From Cryptomeria japonica (Eukaryota; Streptophyta; Pinopsida; Cupressales; Cupressaceae), in contig NC_081410.1 of NCBI RefSeq assembly GCF_030272615.1, forward strand, positions 191,043,619 through 191,107,618: a stretch of DNA of 64,000 bases, in the 5' to 3' direction. Within the stretch, counting starts at the first letter, position 1; each line of letters begins with the position of its first letter. A model generated the notes under the pieces. It had not been told where the DNA came from and made no database searches. It saw nothing but the letters and a program-made list of their open reading frames with translations. The position numbers and the translations under genes are program-made. Shown here piece by piece: positions 24,792 to 36,375 of this stretch.

Positions 24792-27700
24792 TTAATCGTT
24801 AATTTGAATATTCCTAACAAACTTAAGTAAAAAGAGATTAAGAATTCCTAAATGATGAATATAATCATCCTCTTTGAAAGTCGTGATCTTAACACTCTGT
24901 TTCTTCAATTCTTCTCCTTGCGAAAGGTATTCGAAGATCATCTGGTTGACGGTAGGGGCCATGTCTTTGCTTCGGTCCAATCTTGACAGAGCCCAATCCT
25001 TGATGCTTATAAGCTCATTCCACAAATCTTCCATGGACACTGCTCCTCCTTCTTTATAAAATGAGGGCATTCCAATAGGGCTCCCATCATCCAATTCTTT
25101 AAGTTCTCGCCTTAGCATACCTTCAAACTTAGCATGATCTTCTATGTGTGAAGTCCCTTCAGCCTTCTCCTCTGGCGTCATCACATCAATACTGCTTATC
25201 ACCTCATCCAATCGTGCTTTTAATCTTTCATGCTCTCTTAATGCTTTTATGGTTCCAGCGTACACCCTCTAGTAATGTTCGACATGTATAAGCATGGTAT
25301 TGAATCGGTGTTCAATGATGTCGTTAACCAATTTATCCATTTTTTGTTGGATATTGTTTATCTGTTTGGTAACCTTATTTGCTTGATACTTCCAATATAG
25401 AGCATCAGAAACATCGTCCAAGCTCTGTCTTGTAGGATACGAGGCATATTCATTCAAGGGAATCCCTGTCTCAAGTTGTAATATTTTTGTTTGCAACTTT
25501 TGATTCTCTTCTTTAGATTTTTCATATAAGCCCTTATAAGTAATATTTTCTCTGACCAAAAACTCCGTCTGATCCATATTTAATTTGGCCACATCCAGGT
25601 TCAACTTTGCAGTGACCCTAGGGTCAGTCTTTCCAACCTGATGAATCATGAGGTGTCCAAAAGTTTCTTCGATATCTACAATAACTGGCCTTTTTCCCTT
25701 TGGATATAATGCCCATTGTAGGAGAGCCTTTTGATCAGGATCATACCCGGAGCCTAGGAATAATTTATCCACCTCCTGAGGCAACACCTGTTGATTCAAA
25801 TCTTGTTTTTTCAAGAATCCGTCAAAAAGAAGTGCAGAATTTATGTCCCAACCAGAGAAGATGATGACACCAGCTTCTTTTAATATTTTCCTCCCTTTCT
25901 CAGGGGTCATATCCTTCATGAGGGTATCGATTTCATCCTGTAATCTCTTCATCTGTTCTTCTTCGGGTCTTCCAGCCATGCTTTGTTTCACATGGGCCCC
26001 TTTAAACTGGTACAAGAATGAAAGGAATTCCCTTGAAGAGGCGAATCCGTCATCAACAATGAAATCCTCATGCTCTGTCATTCTTATGTCAACTACATCT
26101 TTAATGTTGAATTCACCAGTGTCTACATCCACCTCTGCTTCAAAATCCGGAGGATAATCCTCTCTAGGAGAGTCAGCAGGGATACTACTAGCAGTTGATT
26201 TTGGTGACATGTGAGCCAATGGTTGACTATCCTTTTCAGTATTGATAAAATGAAGGAACTGGGGGGGCACCCTATGCATAATCTCTACTTCATGTTGAAG
26301 TAGCCTTTTGGCTATCTCCACAGGGTCTTGGAGGTTTCCAAGCAGGTCTCCATCCACCATCCCCCTTGCTCTTTTCCATTTGAAGGCTTCCCAAGTCATT
26401 TCGCTTTTTTCTCTCAAAGCCCTGGCCTCTTCCCTTTCAAGGTTCTTGATCAAGTCATCTGGCATTTTAGCCACATGTATTCCGGCCTTTAGTTTTTGTG
26501 ACACCCTGGCAGCTCTTATATATCCCTCAGGATCAAAGTTTTCTCTAGGTTCACCCAGAGTCATGCCATAATAATCTAATTTATTTTGAAGTAGATGATA
26601 GCTTTTTGAACTTTTAACAATAAAATCGGAAAAAACCAATAACCCTGGAACAATGGACTGTTTACCAAAATCCGTAAGATGTTTGGCACTGACCGTAGAT
26701 AACTGTCTCACAATCTCCAGGCTAGCCACCCTGTTTGGTACTGTAATTGGAAGCATGTATGGCTTTCCTTCATACCCAAATACCTTGATTTCTGTATGAT
26801 TATTGTGGCAATACCAGTCACCCCAATTGTGATCAATCTAGGACTCCGGAGAGAAGTCTTTTGGCCTAAGGAATCTCTTAATCTCAGGGGACAAAGTATA
26901 ATCTCTATGTTGCCCAAAGGCCGCACTAAGGGGTTTCACAAAATATTCCTGAAAGTGCCAGTACTGGTTGTTCATGAATCTTTGATCCCATGCAGAAACC
27001 CACAATTGAACTGGTTTCTTCAAACCATTCTTATCATAAGCTCTGATGCAAAAATCTTCTGACCAGAAATTGATTTCTTGTCCACAATAAAGAATAATAT
27101 GCATCAATAAAGAGTACAATGAAAAATGGATATTCAGAAGGTCTCCTTTCAACTTCTCCAAACCATGGTTTAGGGCATCTGCAACATAAGTGGCATAATC
27201 AAATGACCTAGGGTCTTTTGATTGTAAATCGGCACACAGAACCATAACCCCAATATCCATGAGAGGATGAGCCTCTAAGCCTAATACTTGGGCTGCAACA
27301 TAGTATGTATATTTAAAATACGGATGGAAATGGTTGACATCGAATGGCACCTTGTCATTTTTGCTGAATGGAACAATGGACCCGCCCACTTTCGGCCGGT
27401 GAATAGGTAATCTCCATGTTCTGTAGATGTTTTCCAAGCTAAAGAATTCTTGCGACAGTTTCTGCATATCGATTTTCTCCTCTACTTCCCAGTCTAGATC
27501 AAACACCATATCAATAGTCTGTTTGTTAATCACCACCAAGGGATTCGCTCGGTAGTCGCATATGGTTTTGGTTCTCGGATTATAGCAATCTACCAGAGCT
27601 TTCATTAGTTCAACATCCACAAACACATTTGGGACTACCAATTTCCCTAACTTTTTCTTCCATAGATTACTAATGGGCTCAGGAGCATCCCTTCTTTTGT

Positions 27701-27942
27701 AACTAAATAGGAACAATTCATGTCCCCTGATTTCGGTCCATATGTCTCCCAGATGTTCAAATCTATCCTCCAATCCTTCTTCTTCACTTTTTATCTTTTT
27801 TAGACCTCACGCTGGATGTCGGGCACTGGTCTAGCAAATCCTGAGTCAAAGCTCTACCTTCCTTTTTCTGTCTTTTGGGCTTCTCTTCAGGGTTTAGCTC
27901 TTTCCCTTTCCTACTCTTTTTAGAAGAAGAAGACGGTTCCAT
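24792..27942 (-). pseudogene. U3-embedded accessory ORF of B, copy in 3' LTR
   Basis: Large frame open from about 27783 to 24792, broken by two stops: TAG at 26838-26840 (CAG in the other copy) and TAG at 25269-25271 (TGG in the other copy). N-terminal part: VDCYNPRTKTICDY, VINKQTIDMVFDL, FDYATYVADALNHGLEKLKG, SLYSLLMHIILYCGQE. Middle: VFGYEGKPYMLPITVPNR. C-terminal part: acidic linker and coiled coil (KSKEENQKLQTKILQLE). The N-part is loosely reminiscent of plant mobile-domain proteins (a 'NP.T......NPLVV....ID.VFDL' pattern), an inference only. A 52-codon basic ORF starting at ATG 27942 overlaps its front in another frame. Homologous to accessory ORFs of A, C and E. Biochemical role unknown. 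Confidence 0.75.
27784..27942 (-). CDS. Small basic ORF overlapping the front of the LTR ORF (3' LTR copy)
   Basis: ATG at 27942 to TGA at 27784, 52 residues, beginning MEPSSSSKKSRKGKELNPEE and rich in Lys/Arg (KPKRQKK), like a nuclear localisation signal. It ends inside the large frame, which is open in the +1 frame. The identical arrangement in the other LTR is at 39526-39368, so it predates insertion. It may be the true N-terminus joined by frameshift or splicing, or an upstream ORF. A perfect-looking 5' splice site CCAG/GTAAGT lies just before it (27962-27967). Confidence 0.45.
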   Translation of the reverse strand: MEPSSSSKKSRKGKELNPEEKPKRQKKEGRALTQDLLDQCPTSSVRSKKDKK

Positions 27943-28224
27943 AATAAATACGGGAAATCAAACTTACCTGGAAAATTTGTCTAGCTCCTTTGATTGTCGT
28001 TCACGAATTCCAGCAAATTCCTTGCAGCTCTCAGTTTCTTAGCATCAATCTAGTTCTTATGAAAAATTTCAATCAGTTCAGCTATAATTGCATGGGCAAC
28101 TTGTGCACAGTTAATGTTTCTACGTCTATAATGGCTATTCAAATGTTTAAACTTAATTGTAGATGTGACATTCTTCACTTGGGCTTTTAACTCTTTCGCG
28201 GGAAGTACTGTTCAACTGAAATGA

Positions 28225-28800
28225 TCGTAAATCGAGTTTTCGATGAAACCCTTGTCTTCGGCCGGATACTTTAGCCTTTCATCGAAAGCTCACTTCCTTC
28301 GATATCACTTGATCGGTGAATAGCCTATGTCGAAAAACCCTTTTCAAGTCTCCTCGAAATCATCTTTTCTTCGATGAACTTTCTTTCGATAAGTCATTCG
28401 CAAGTTTCATCAAAATCATATTTCGATGAGTTCTGTTCTTCGATGAAAGTTCATGCAAGCTCTTCGAAAGTCATTTTTCTTTGACATCCCCCTCATCGAT
28501 AAAACCCCTCTATTTTTGTTCGATACAATGCTATCGATGAGATTTGTATTTCGATGAATGCTTTTTGAATTTCTTCGGCAGTTGTTTCTCATCGAAATCA
28601 CTTTTTGCCTTTTGCCTTTTGCTTTTCGATGAAACTGGAGTATCGATGAGCGGCTGCCTTCTTTTATCGAAAGTGATATTTCGCCGAAGACCTTTTTACG
28701 TAGTGCTTTACACGTCATGCTTTATTTCGATGAAAGCATTCTTTCGGTGAAACTCCTTTTGAGATGCTCGATATGACATTTTGGTCGATAACCTTTTAGT
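28225..28800 (-). promoter_or_regulatory. TCGATGA motif cluster in U3 (3' LTR copy)
   Basis: At least a dozen exact TCGATGA/TCATCGA sites, many extended to TTTCGATGAAA, plus degenerate copies (TTCGATA, CTTCGAAA, TTTCGGTGAAA) in under 600 bp, on both strands. It lies between the LTR 5' edge and the LTR ORF in element direction. A clustered binding motif for a host factor is plausible; the factor is not identified. Confidence 0.5.
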
Positions 28801-28849
28801 TTTCACGCCCTTAGGAGGATTTTTTTATTTTCAAACATAGTGTTCAACA

Positions 28850-28990
28850 GTGGCTCTGACTGAGGATGGAGGCATGCTGTGTATGTCTTCAAGAATTCAG
28901 AATCTCTGGTTAGTGAGGAAAAAAAAATTACAAGTCATGGTATTTACAATTGAAGTGAATCCTAATCTACTGTACATGTAACAGAGTTCG
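28850..28990 (-). other. 3' untranslated stretch of B next to 3' LTR, no evident polypurine tract
   Basis: Between the pol stop and the 3' LTR. On the element strand the last bases before the LTR read CAGTCAGAGCCAC, not a clear purine run, unlike element E. There is a T-rich run further upstream. Confidence 0.5.
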
Positions 28991-31900
28991 TCAAGAAAAG
29001 AAATTTTTCAAGAATTGTCCATGTACTGGTAATTCTTGGACTTCCCCTGCTGTATTTTGGAGCAGGTAGGAGTCTCCTCCTTTTTTATCCAAAATCACAT
29101 ATGGTCCAATCCATAAAGCTTCAAATTTGCCATGCTTGCCTTTGTCCTGACTCCTGGCATTCCACATTAAGACCCAATCACCCACACAAAATTTCCTATC
29201 CATCGTCCTCCTGTCATACAACCTCTTCATCTGATTTTGAATCGTTATATTCTACTTCTGAGCCTCTGTTCTGACTTCATCAAGCTTTGCTAACTGCATC
29301 ATCCTCTCTTGTGAGGGGCCTTCAACATCTATCCCTTCTTGAGTCATGAACCTATGTACCGGCAAGAGATTGTCCAAAGGCAATCTGGCTCTTTTGCCAT
29401 AAACCAATTCAAACGGAGACTTTCCCGTAGATTTCTTCATTGTTATTCTATCTGCCCATAATGCAAGACTTAATTTTGAATCCCATGCCTTCTTGTTGTG
29501 TCCCAACATCTTTTTAATGATCTTTAAGATGTTCTTGTTGCTTGATTCAGCTTGCCCATTTCCTTGAGGGTGGTAAGGAGAAGAATGAGATATTTGAATG
29601 CCATACTCTTTACAAAAAGTGTTGAATTCCTCCGACCTAAAGGACATGCCGTTGTCTGAGATGATCTTTGCAGGAACACCGAATCTAGTAATAATGTTCT
29701 CCATTATGAATTTTATTACCACCTTACTGGTAGCTTGTCTAGTAGGTATTGCCTCTACCCACTTGGTAAAATAGTCTGTAGCAACCAATATCCATCTGTG
29801 CCCTCCGCTGGACTTTTTAGATATCTCTCCTATGAAATCAATTCCCCATTGTTGAAAGGGTTCCTCAGCTAGCATTGGTCTTAATGGAAGTGACCCTTGA
29901 TATTTCAATTTGCCTGAAAACTTCTGACAAGCTTCACACTTTCTAACATACCTATAAGAGTCATTAAAAACGCATGGCCAAAAGTATCCAGCTCTTAATA
30001 TCTTATGTGCAGTAGTCTTAGCCGAAAAATGACCACCACAAACCCCAACATGCATCTCTTGGAGAACTTTCTCAGCTTGGCAGTTATCTAGGCACAATAA
30101 TAATATCCCATCTCTATTTTTCCAATACAAGTCCCCATTGACAATCACATATCTCGCAGATTTCAACTTTAAAGTTCTTCTCTGATTATCAGTCATACCA
30201 TCTGGGCACTTTAAGTGCTTAAGGTAGTATATAATGTCAGTGTACCATGTTGTGTTCTCAATACTGAAGTTTGCTTCTTCTAACCCTACTTGGTTTACAC
30301 AAGACTCCTCAATTTCAGTCCCTGTCATGAGTTTGGCCAACCCTTGTCCTTTGATAACTTGTGAAATTTTGAGTTCAATGTTGAACTCTTGTATTTGGTT
30401 GATCCACTTACATCTTTTGCCTGTGACCTCAGTTTGTCTGAAGATATCTTTTACTGCTGCATTAGGAACATATGCTACAACTTCAGCCCCCACTAAGTAT
30501 GGTCTAAACTGTTTTACTAATTTAACCAAGGCATAAGCCTGTTTTTCATTCAATTCATATTTTATCTCTGAAGGGTTCAAAGACTTGCTAAAATATGCAA
30601 TGGGCTGCTCATATCCTTCTGGATTCTTCTGCAACAATACTGCTGCTATTGTATGACAAGAAGCAAATGAGAATATTATAAAAGGCTTGCTGAAATCTGG
30701 AGAGATTAGTACTGGTGCTTCAGAAATTGCTCTTTTGATTGCTACAAAGGAATCAATTGCGTCCTCAGTCCAATCAATTTGGACTCCTTTCTTTAACATT
30801 TTTACTATAGGTTTTATTATGTCTACAAAATTTAGAATAAACCTTCTCACAAAATCTATTTGTCCCAAGAATGATTGAATGGCCTTGATAGTTCGAGGAA
30901 TGGGAACCTCATTGATAGCTGCTACCCTGTCAGGGTCAATTCTCACCCCTTCCTTGGATACTATGTGTCCAAGTAACTTTCCTTCTTCAACACCAAAATG
31001 ACATTTTTTAGGATTCAAGGAAATCCCATACTCTAAGGCTTTCTTGAATATCTTCTCAAGGTGCTCACAATGATCATCAACTCTTTTTGAGTATGCAGTT
31101 AAATCATCTTGGTATACTACCATGATTATGTCAATCAGTTCTGCAAAAGCTACATCCATTGCTCTCTGAAATGTGGCACCAGCATTAGTCAATCCAAATG
31201 GCATTCGTGCATATACATAAGTGCCCCATGGAGTTGTAAAGGCTGTTTTATACTTTTCAGTTTCTTTAACTTTCACCTGATTATAACCTGAAAACCCATC
31301 CATCATAGATAACAATTCACATCCTGTTACTTTCTGCAGCATGTTGTCCATATTTGGCAATGGGTAATTGTCCTTTAGAGATGATATGTTTAAGTTTCTA
31401 AAGTCCACACACAATCTAATATCCCCATTCTTTTTTCTGACCGGTACTAAGTTAGAGACCCATGTGGAATATCTGCACGGTTTGATAATTCCTGCATCTT
31501 TCATTTTTATGATCTCTTCCCTCATCTTTGGTAACAATGTTGGATTAATAGGTCTCTGCTTTTGTCTGAATGGTTTAGCTTCTGGCTTAAGTAGTATCTC
31601 ATGCTGAAAAAGATCTTCTCTGTAGGCCTTGAGATCTTCATAAGACCATGCAAACACGTGTTTATATCTTCTTAGTAAGGTCATCAATTTTTGCCTCATG
31701 GCAGGAGTTAGCCTTTTCCCAATGAAAACATTTCTAGGGGTTTCTTCACTTCCTAAATTGACTTGTTCCACATCACTTTCTCTAACAGCTGATCCTTTAG
31801 TCTCAATTACATCCTGAGCATTGAAAGCCCTTTCCAACACCACTAAGCCTCTCGGTAATTTATTTGACTTTAGTTGTATGATTTCATGTCCAAATAAAGT

Positions 31901-32902
31901 TTCCTTACCTTCAGTCTTTTCCACGAAGTCACTGAAATTTATTGCCTGAGTCTGATAGTGATCAATGCACTGTAAGAATTTCAGTAGGTCTGCATCATCA
32001 TGAAACACTTGCCAATTATATATGTTGTCAGGAACTGATGGTCTCACCTTCATCTCTACTTTAGATATCCCAGTTAATGTTATATCATTATCCTTCAATG
32101 CAATACTGGCCAAAAAGTCTGCCATGATGTTCTTTGACCTGTCAATCCAGTTTATTTGGAAAGCATCAAAAAGTTCTATAGTATCCCAAACAACATTCCT
32201 ATACTGTTTCAGCCTTAAGTGCTTTGAGGAATACTTCTCTTTTACCTGTGAGACTATTAACTCTGAGTCACCAAACACACTGAGTAATTTAATTCCATGT
32301 TTAACCGCTATATTAAGACCAGTGAGTAAGGCTTCATATTCTGCAATGTTATTTGTGCACTCAAATAGCAATTTGAAAGAATATTTGTAAGTTTCCCCTG
32401 TGGGTGAGATAAATAGGATTCCAGCCCCACTCCCTTCCTTGCTACAAGACCCATCAAAGAACATTTTCCATACTGGATCATTCCTCTCAACTAGGTCTGA
32501 TTCAATAGAGATCCATTCATCAACTTTAGGTTTTGTCAACTGCACTTGAAAATTGTCCACATCAATTTGCAAGAAACATATTTGATTTGCTGACTCTTCC
32601 ATGTCTTCTATGATATATGTGGACCGGGGTTCCCTATCAATTTTTACCTCCTGCCCATTTATTGGAATCGTAGCATATGATAAATCTAACTGCACATACC
32701 CTCCAATCATGTTCGACCATTGCCTAGATAACAACATCCCATAGTTTGGAGGGACATCCACCACTGTGATATCTGTTTTGTATGATGCTTCAGGGTAGGC
32801 TGCCAATTTGAATTCTACATCCTTCATGATGCCAACCACCGGGACCGACCTATTATCCATGGCATAACATTTCCCAAAGGTAGTATCGACTTCCAATCCA
32901 AG
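28991..32902 (-). pseudogene. Pol of element B: aRNH, RT, RNase H, integrase
   Basis: Same frame as gag, after stop TAA at 32903-32905. With residues counted from the Leu codon at 32896: aRNH 145-267 with D148 (FDGS), E186 (NNIAEYEAL), D210 (GDSELIV), D260 (NIMADFLAS); RT about 465-690 with DFRNLN, MDGFSGYNQ and YQDD at 595-598; ordinary RNase H about 738-860 with IFSFASCHTIAAVL, YVPNAAV and GLAKLMTG, lacking the usual Asp residues; integrase about 955 onward with HHCC (GVCGGHF, RKCEAC), ATDYFTKW, ISDNGMSF and GQAESSNK. A TAG at 29252-29254 splits off the C-terminal integrase part (29249-28991, GDWVLMW, GPYVILDK). Apart from two stops the frame is intact. Confidence 0.92.
32096..32464 (-). 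other. aRNH domain within B pol, upstream of RT
   Basis: Additional RNase H with all four acidic positions visible (FDGS, NNIAEYEA, GDSE, MADFLAS). It lies between protease and RT. Known Tat elements carry an additional RNase H of archaeal type; as I recall the family, it usually follows the ordinary RNase H. Confidence 0.8.
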
Positions 32903-35341
32903 TTATTTCATCACTCCCATAGGCATAACATTTATGGCCACTCCTGAGTCGATCATACAATTCTTTACTTTTTTATTGTTTACCACCAAAGTAAGATAAA
33001 ATGGGTCTACTTGTGTTGGGTTTTTGGTTATGGCAGACCCTAGATATATGACTGGGGCCATTTGTTCATTATTATTACCTTTTGGAACCTCTTGTTTCTG
33101 TTCATTCACCTTTTCCTTCTGGACACCTGAGATTATCTCAAGAGTCTTTTCTCTGTATTCAGGAAACTTCATTATTTCCATCAGGGGAACAGAAACTTTT
33201 AATTGCGTTAATGCGTTTGAAATATCAAACGAAGTGGAGTGTTGTGCCAAAGGAAATTTTGTTATATCTTCCTTTTGAACATCAGGACCTCTTGTATTAT
33301 TCTTTGGTATATCTTCCTTAATCTTGGCTGCTTTACTTGTTTGCTTGGGTGTTTCATCATTTTCTTTTATAAAAAGACTAGTGAGTTTGTTTTGCTTTGG
33401 ATTCACCACCCTATTCCTCAAATCATAAGTTCTTTTTGCTTGTGCAATGGCATAAGTTGTAATTCTTCTCTTTTCTTCTTCAGTGGGGATTCTGAGCTTA
33501 ACACTTTCACTTATGTTGGTGGTTACGGGTAACACAGAGCATTGGTCAATGTTCATGGAATATGATCCTCCTTCTTTTGCAAAGGATATCATGTTAATAG
33601 TTGGATCACCCATATGTTCTTCATAACCATTCTCTTCCTCCTGCAATCCTTTTGCTACAGCGCACAAAGAGGGAGCATGTGGCATATTGCAAGCATAACA
33701 CCACATGTCATCATCTTGAGTATAGTTTACTGTTCTTTTCAAAGGATCTGGAATTTGCTGGTTGTCTCTGTGATTCCTGTCTACTGGTTTTCTATCTTTC
33801 CAGGTAGTGTTGTAGGGCATGTCATGCAGTCTGGGCCTCTCAGGACGATAATATTGCTGCTTCTCTGTTTTGTTTCCTCTTATAGATAAATCTTTTAGGG
33901 CACTCAAAAATTTGTCAAGCTTATCCTCATCTTTATTTGCCTTGGGTGCTTTAGGATTGTACAACCTGGCATCTTCTCTTTTCCCTACTTTTCCAGCAGC
34001 CTTCCTATTATTTTCTATAACAATGGCATCTTTCATAACATCTCGGAGGTCTCTAGGATTTCTGGTTCTTAGCTCATAGTTTGTTTTACTATCATAAGCA
34101 TTGATGTAATATAGAATGCTTACCTCAGGTACTGGCTTCATCCTATTAGGGATTTTATTCAGAACCCTGCTAAATCTTTTATTAAAATCTACCACTGATT
34201 CATTTTGCTCCTTTTTTATGCTAATGATCTCATGTAAAGCAAATTCAGGGCTGTTATGGTCTCCATACTGCTCAAGGAATAAATTTTTGAACTCTGCAAG
34301 ATTTCTAATAGATGCATCGGGCAACGCCCTAAACCAATCTCTTGCATCTTCTGTTAATGATTGCATAAATAACTTGATCTTGACATCTTCATGTGGTAAG
34401 CCAAAATCCTCAATTACTGCATCAAAGGCTTTACAATGAGCTTCTCCTGAGATTGCATTACTTCCTGTGAATCTTGGTATTGCAGCCCTGATTTCATTTG
34501 GGATAGGATATGGGTATACCATCATTCCTGAAAAATCAAACTGCCTCATTTGTTCCATATTCATTAGTCCATGTCCCCCATGAGGGTTCCCAAAGTTTTG
34601 ATTTATATTACCATATAAGGGCATCTGATTTTGATAAGGAAAAGGGTATTGATTCTGGTATTGATATTGAAACTGATCAGGGGGTGGATGTTGATTATAA
34701 AATTGGCCTGGGGGCGGAAATTGGCTATGAGGAACAAAGTTATTATGTGAATTTGGCTGGACTGGTGGTGCACTTGATTGCACATGATCATCCCTTTTGT
34801 TACCAAACAAGGGGTTCTCATAAGCCTTCAAATTATTATTCTTTGTTTTACTCACTCCTTGAGCACATTTTTTCTTGTAGTTGCTTACATCTTTATTAAA
34901 GTCATCCTCACCAACATTTATACCTAATTTAGCACACAGTTCTAGACATTCCCGAGTCCTTCCTGAATCTCTCATTTCAGCAGCTGCCTCCATCATTTGT
35001 CTAGTTAAATCTATAAATCTATCTGTAGGATCTGTCATACCTGACCTTGATGAAGGCGGTGTGTTTTGTCTGGATCGTGCTTCATGATTTTCGAAACCAG
35101 GGGGAATTTGATATCGCCCCTTCTGAGCTTTATATGCTGCAACCAAATCTTCATTCACTGGGCTGGAAGTAGTTGCTTTATCCTGTTCTCTTAAGGGTGA
35201 ATGTTGGTTGCTTTCATGTTTATACTGATCGTACCTTTCTCTCATGAATTCATTCATGGGTTCTTTGTTTTTGTTCCTTCGTTGAGAGAAATTTAATTGG
35301 GATAAAGATTGTCCTTTTGTGACTGATCTTGTTCCGTGCAT
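32903..35341 (-). pseudogene. Gag and protease N-part of element B
   Basis: The first ATG in frame is at 35341; the frame is open back to 35419 without ATG. Seen: charged N-terminus, Pro/Gln-rich stretch (34600-34760), gag core EDARDWFRALPDASIRNLAE and FKNLFLEQYGDHNSPEFAL, a zinc knuckle CYACNMPHAPSLC (CX2CX3HX4C) near 33690, then a Lys-rich linker and aspartic protease FYLTLVVNNKKVKNCMIDSG then AINVMP. A TAA at 32903-32905 falls just after the protease active site and separates it from pol in the same frame. It is probably a Glu codon (GAA) in active relatives (inference). Confidence 0.9.
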
Positions 35342-35439
35342 AGATGTTCCTTTATCTTTGAGTCGCCACCTCTCTTCCTGAGAGGAAAGTTTTTTTCTTT
35401 CTTCTGAGTTCTCTCCCACAACAGAGTTTTAATAATTCT

Positions 35440-35457
35440 TCCCCAGCAGAGTCGCCA
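35440..35457 (-). other. Primer binding site of element B (best fit tRNA-Arg)
   Basis: Minus strand TGGCGACTCTGCTGGGGA, three bases from the end of the 5' LTR. From memory of plant tRNA-Arg 3' ends (CCCCAGYGGAGTCG plus CCA) it matches with one or two mismatches, as for Ogre-type elements. Confidence 0.75.
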
Positions 35458-35642
35458 ATCTGTTGGGTCTCAAATCAACAGATTGGATAGGTTCTAAGGA
35501 AATGCCAACTCCTATGATCAAACCCTCCAATTGACTTGGCCAACATATAGAGTGAACCTGTTTAGTTGTTAACTCTCTCACTTTAGGCTCTGCAGGACCT
35601 AGGCGGGTGTACCTATTCACCAGTTGTTCTTAATGACCGGTG

Positions 35643-35651
35643 CTTTTTATA
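35643..35651 (-). promoter_or_regulatory. Likely TATA box in 5' LTR of B
   Basis: Minus strand TATAAAAAG in GCTATAAAAAGCACC, about 180 bp before the LTR end. It would give a genomic RNA starting downstream of the LTR ORF, placing that ORF in U3. An alternative TATATAT stretch lies near 36327. Confidence 0.5.
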
Positions 35652-36375
35652 GCAGATTAAGTGTTTTGATCCGATTCCCTCCTATCTCAATATGGCATAG
35701 ATTCCTAGGATGGAGATACATCAGATGAGTTCAAGATTGTTGTTGTAGAAGCTATTCGATCTATGTTTCTTACTTAGTTAGTCCTGTTGCTTTTAAAATG
35801 ACATATGACGAATGCGGTGATAAGTGTAATCTGTAAATAACTAGTGCCTTCTTCGTTGTTTGGGCTACAGAGTCATTATATTTTCTTCAGGACTTATTAT
35901 GCGAACCTGTGAGACAACTTTTTAACCCACCCCTTTATGGACCTATCGGTTATTATATCTTTTGAGATCAATTGAATGCTTATATCATAAGTTGCTTGAA
36001 CGAATTTAACCCTACCCTTAAGGGACCATTCAAGTAAGCACTGTGAAGAACAATTACAATTCGCAAGCAGAACTTTTATTTCAACTTTATAACATATAAC
36101 ATAAATGTCATTCCAAGAATATGAATAACCTTATCTCTTTAGATAATATCACAAGCGATTGCCAAAACAAAACAAAATAATCCACAATGCATACACAAAG
36201 AAAAACAACTGGTCATAGCATGTATTCCATCAAAATTTGTATAACAGAGAACTTACAGGTGGGCATACATTGCTATCTTGTTCCTATTCTAACTTGTTAC
36301 CATATTACAAAAAGCCTTTCTCACATATATATGAGAGCAAGAGCCAAATATGAAAAGACGTGTCTTTTCAAAACG

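Larger units (their letters stand above)
23877..28849 (-). mobile_element. 3' LTR of element B (4,973 bp) carrying an ORF
   Basis: Plus strand TGTTGGGTCT...GTGTTCAACA. It repeats 35461-40322, except for 111 bp present here (28022-28132) and absent there. In element direction it holds a TCGATGA-rich zone (28800-28225), a large ORF (27942-24792), and then a TATA box (24067-24059, TATAAAAAG) about 180 bp from the end. The ORF therefore lies in U3. Confidence 0.95.

Noticed and set aside
28225-28800. CRISPR-like array
   Set aside because: The motif is 7-11 bp, irregularly spaced and on both strands, in a plant retrotransposon LTR.
33024-34899. Plus-strand frames opposite gag of B
   Set aside because: Shadow frames of a clear minus-strand gag with zinc knuckle and gag core.
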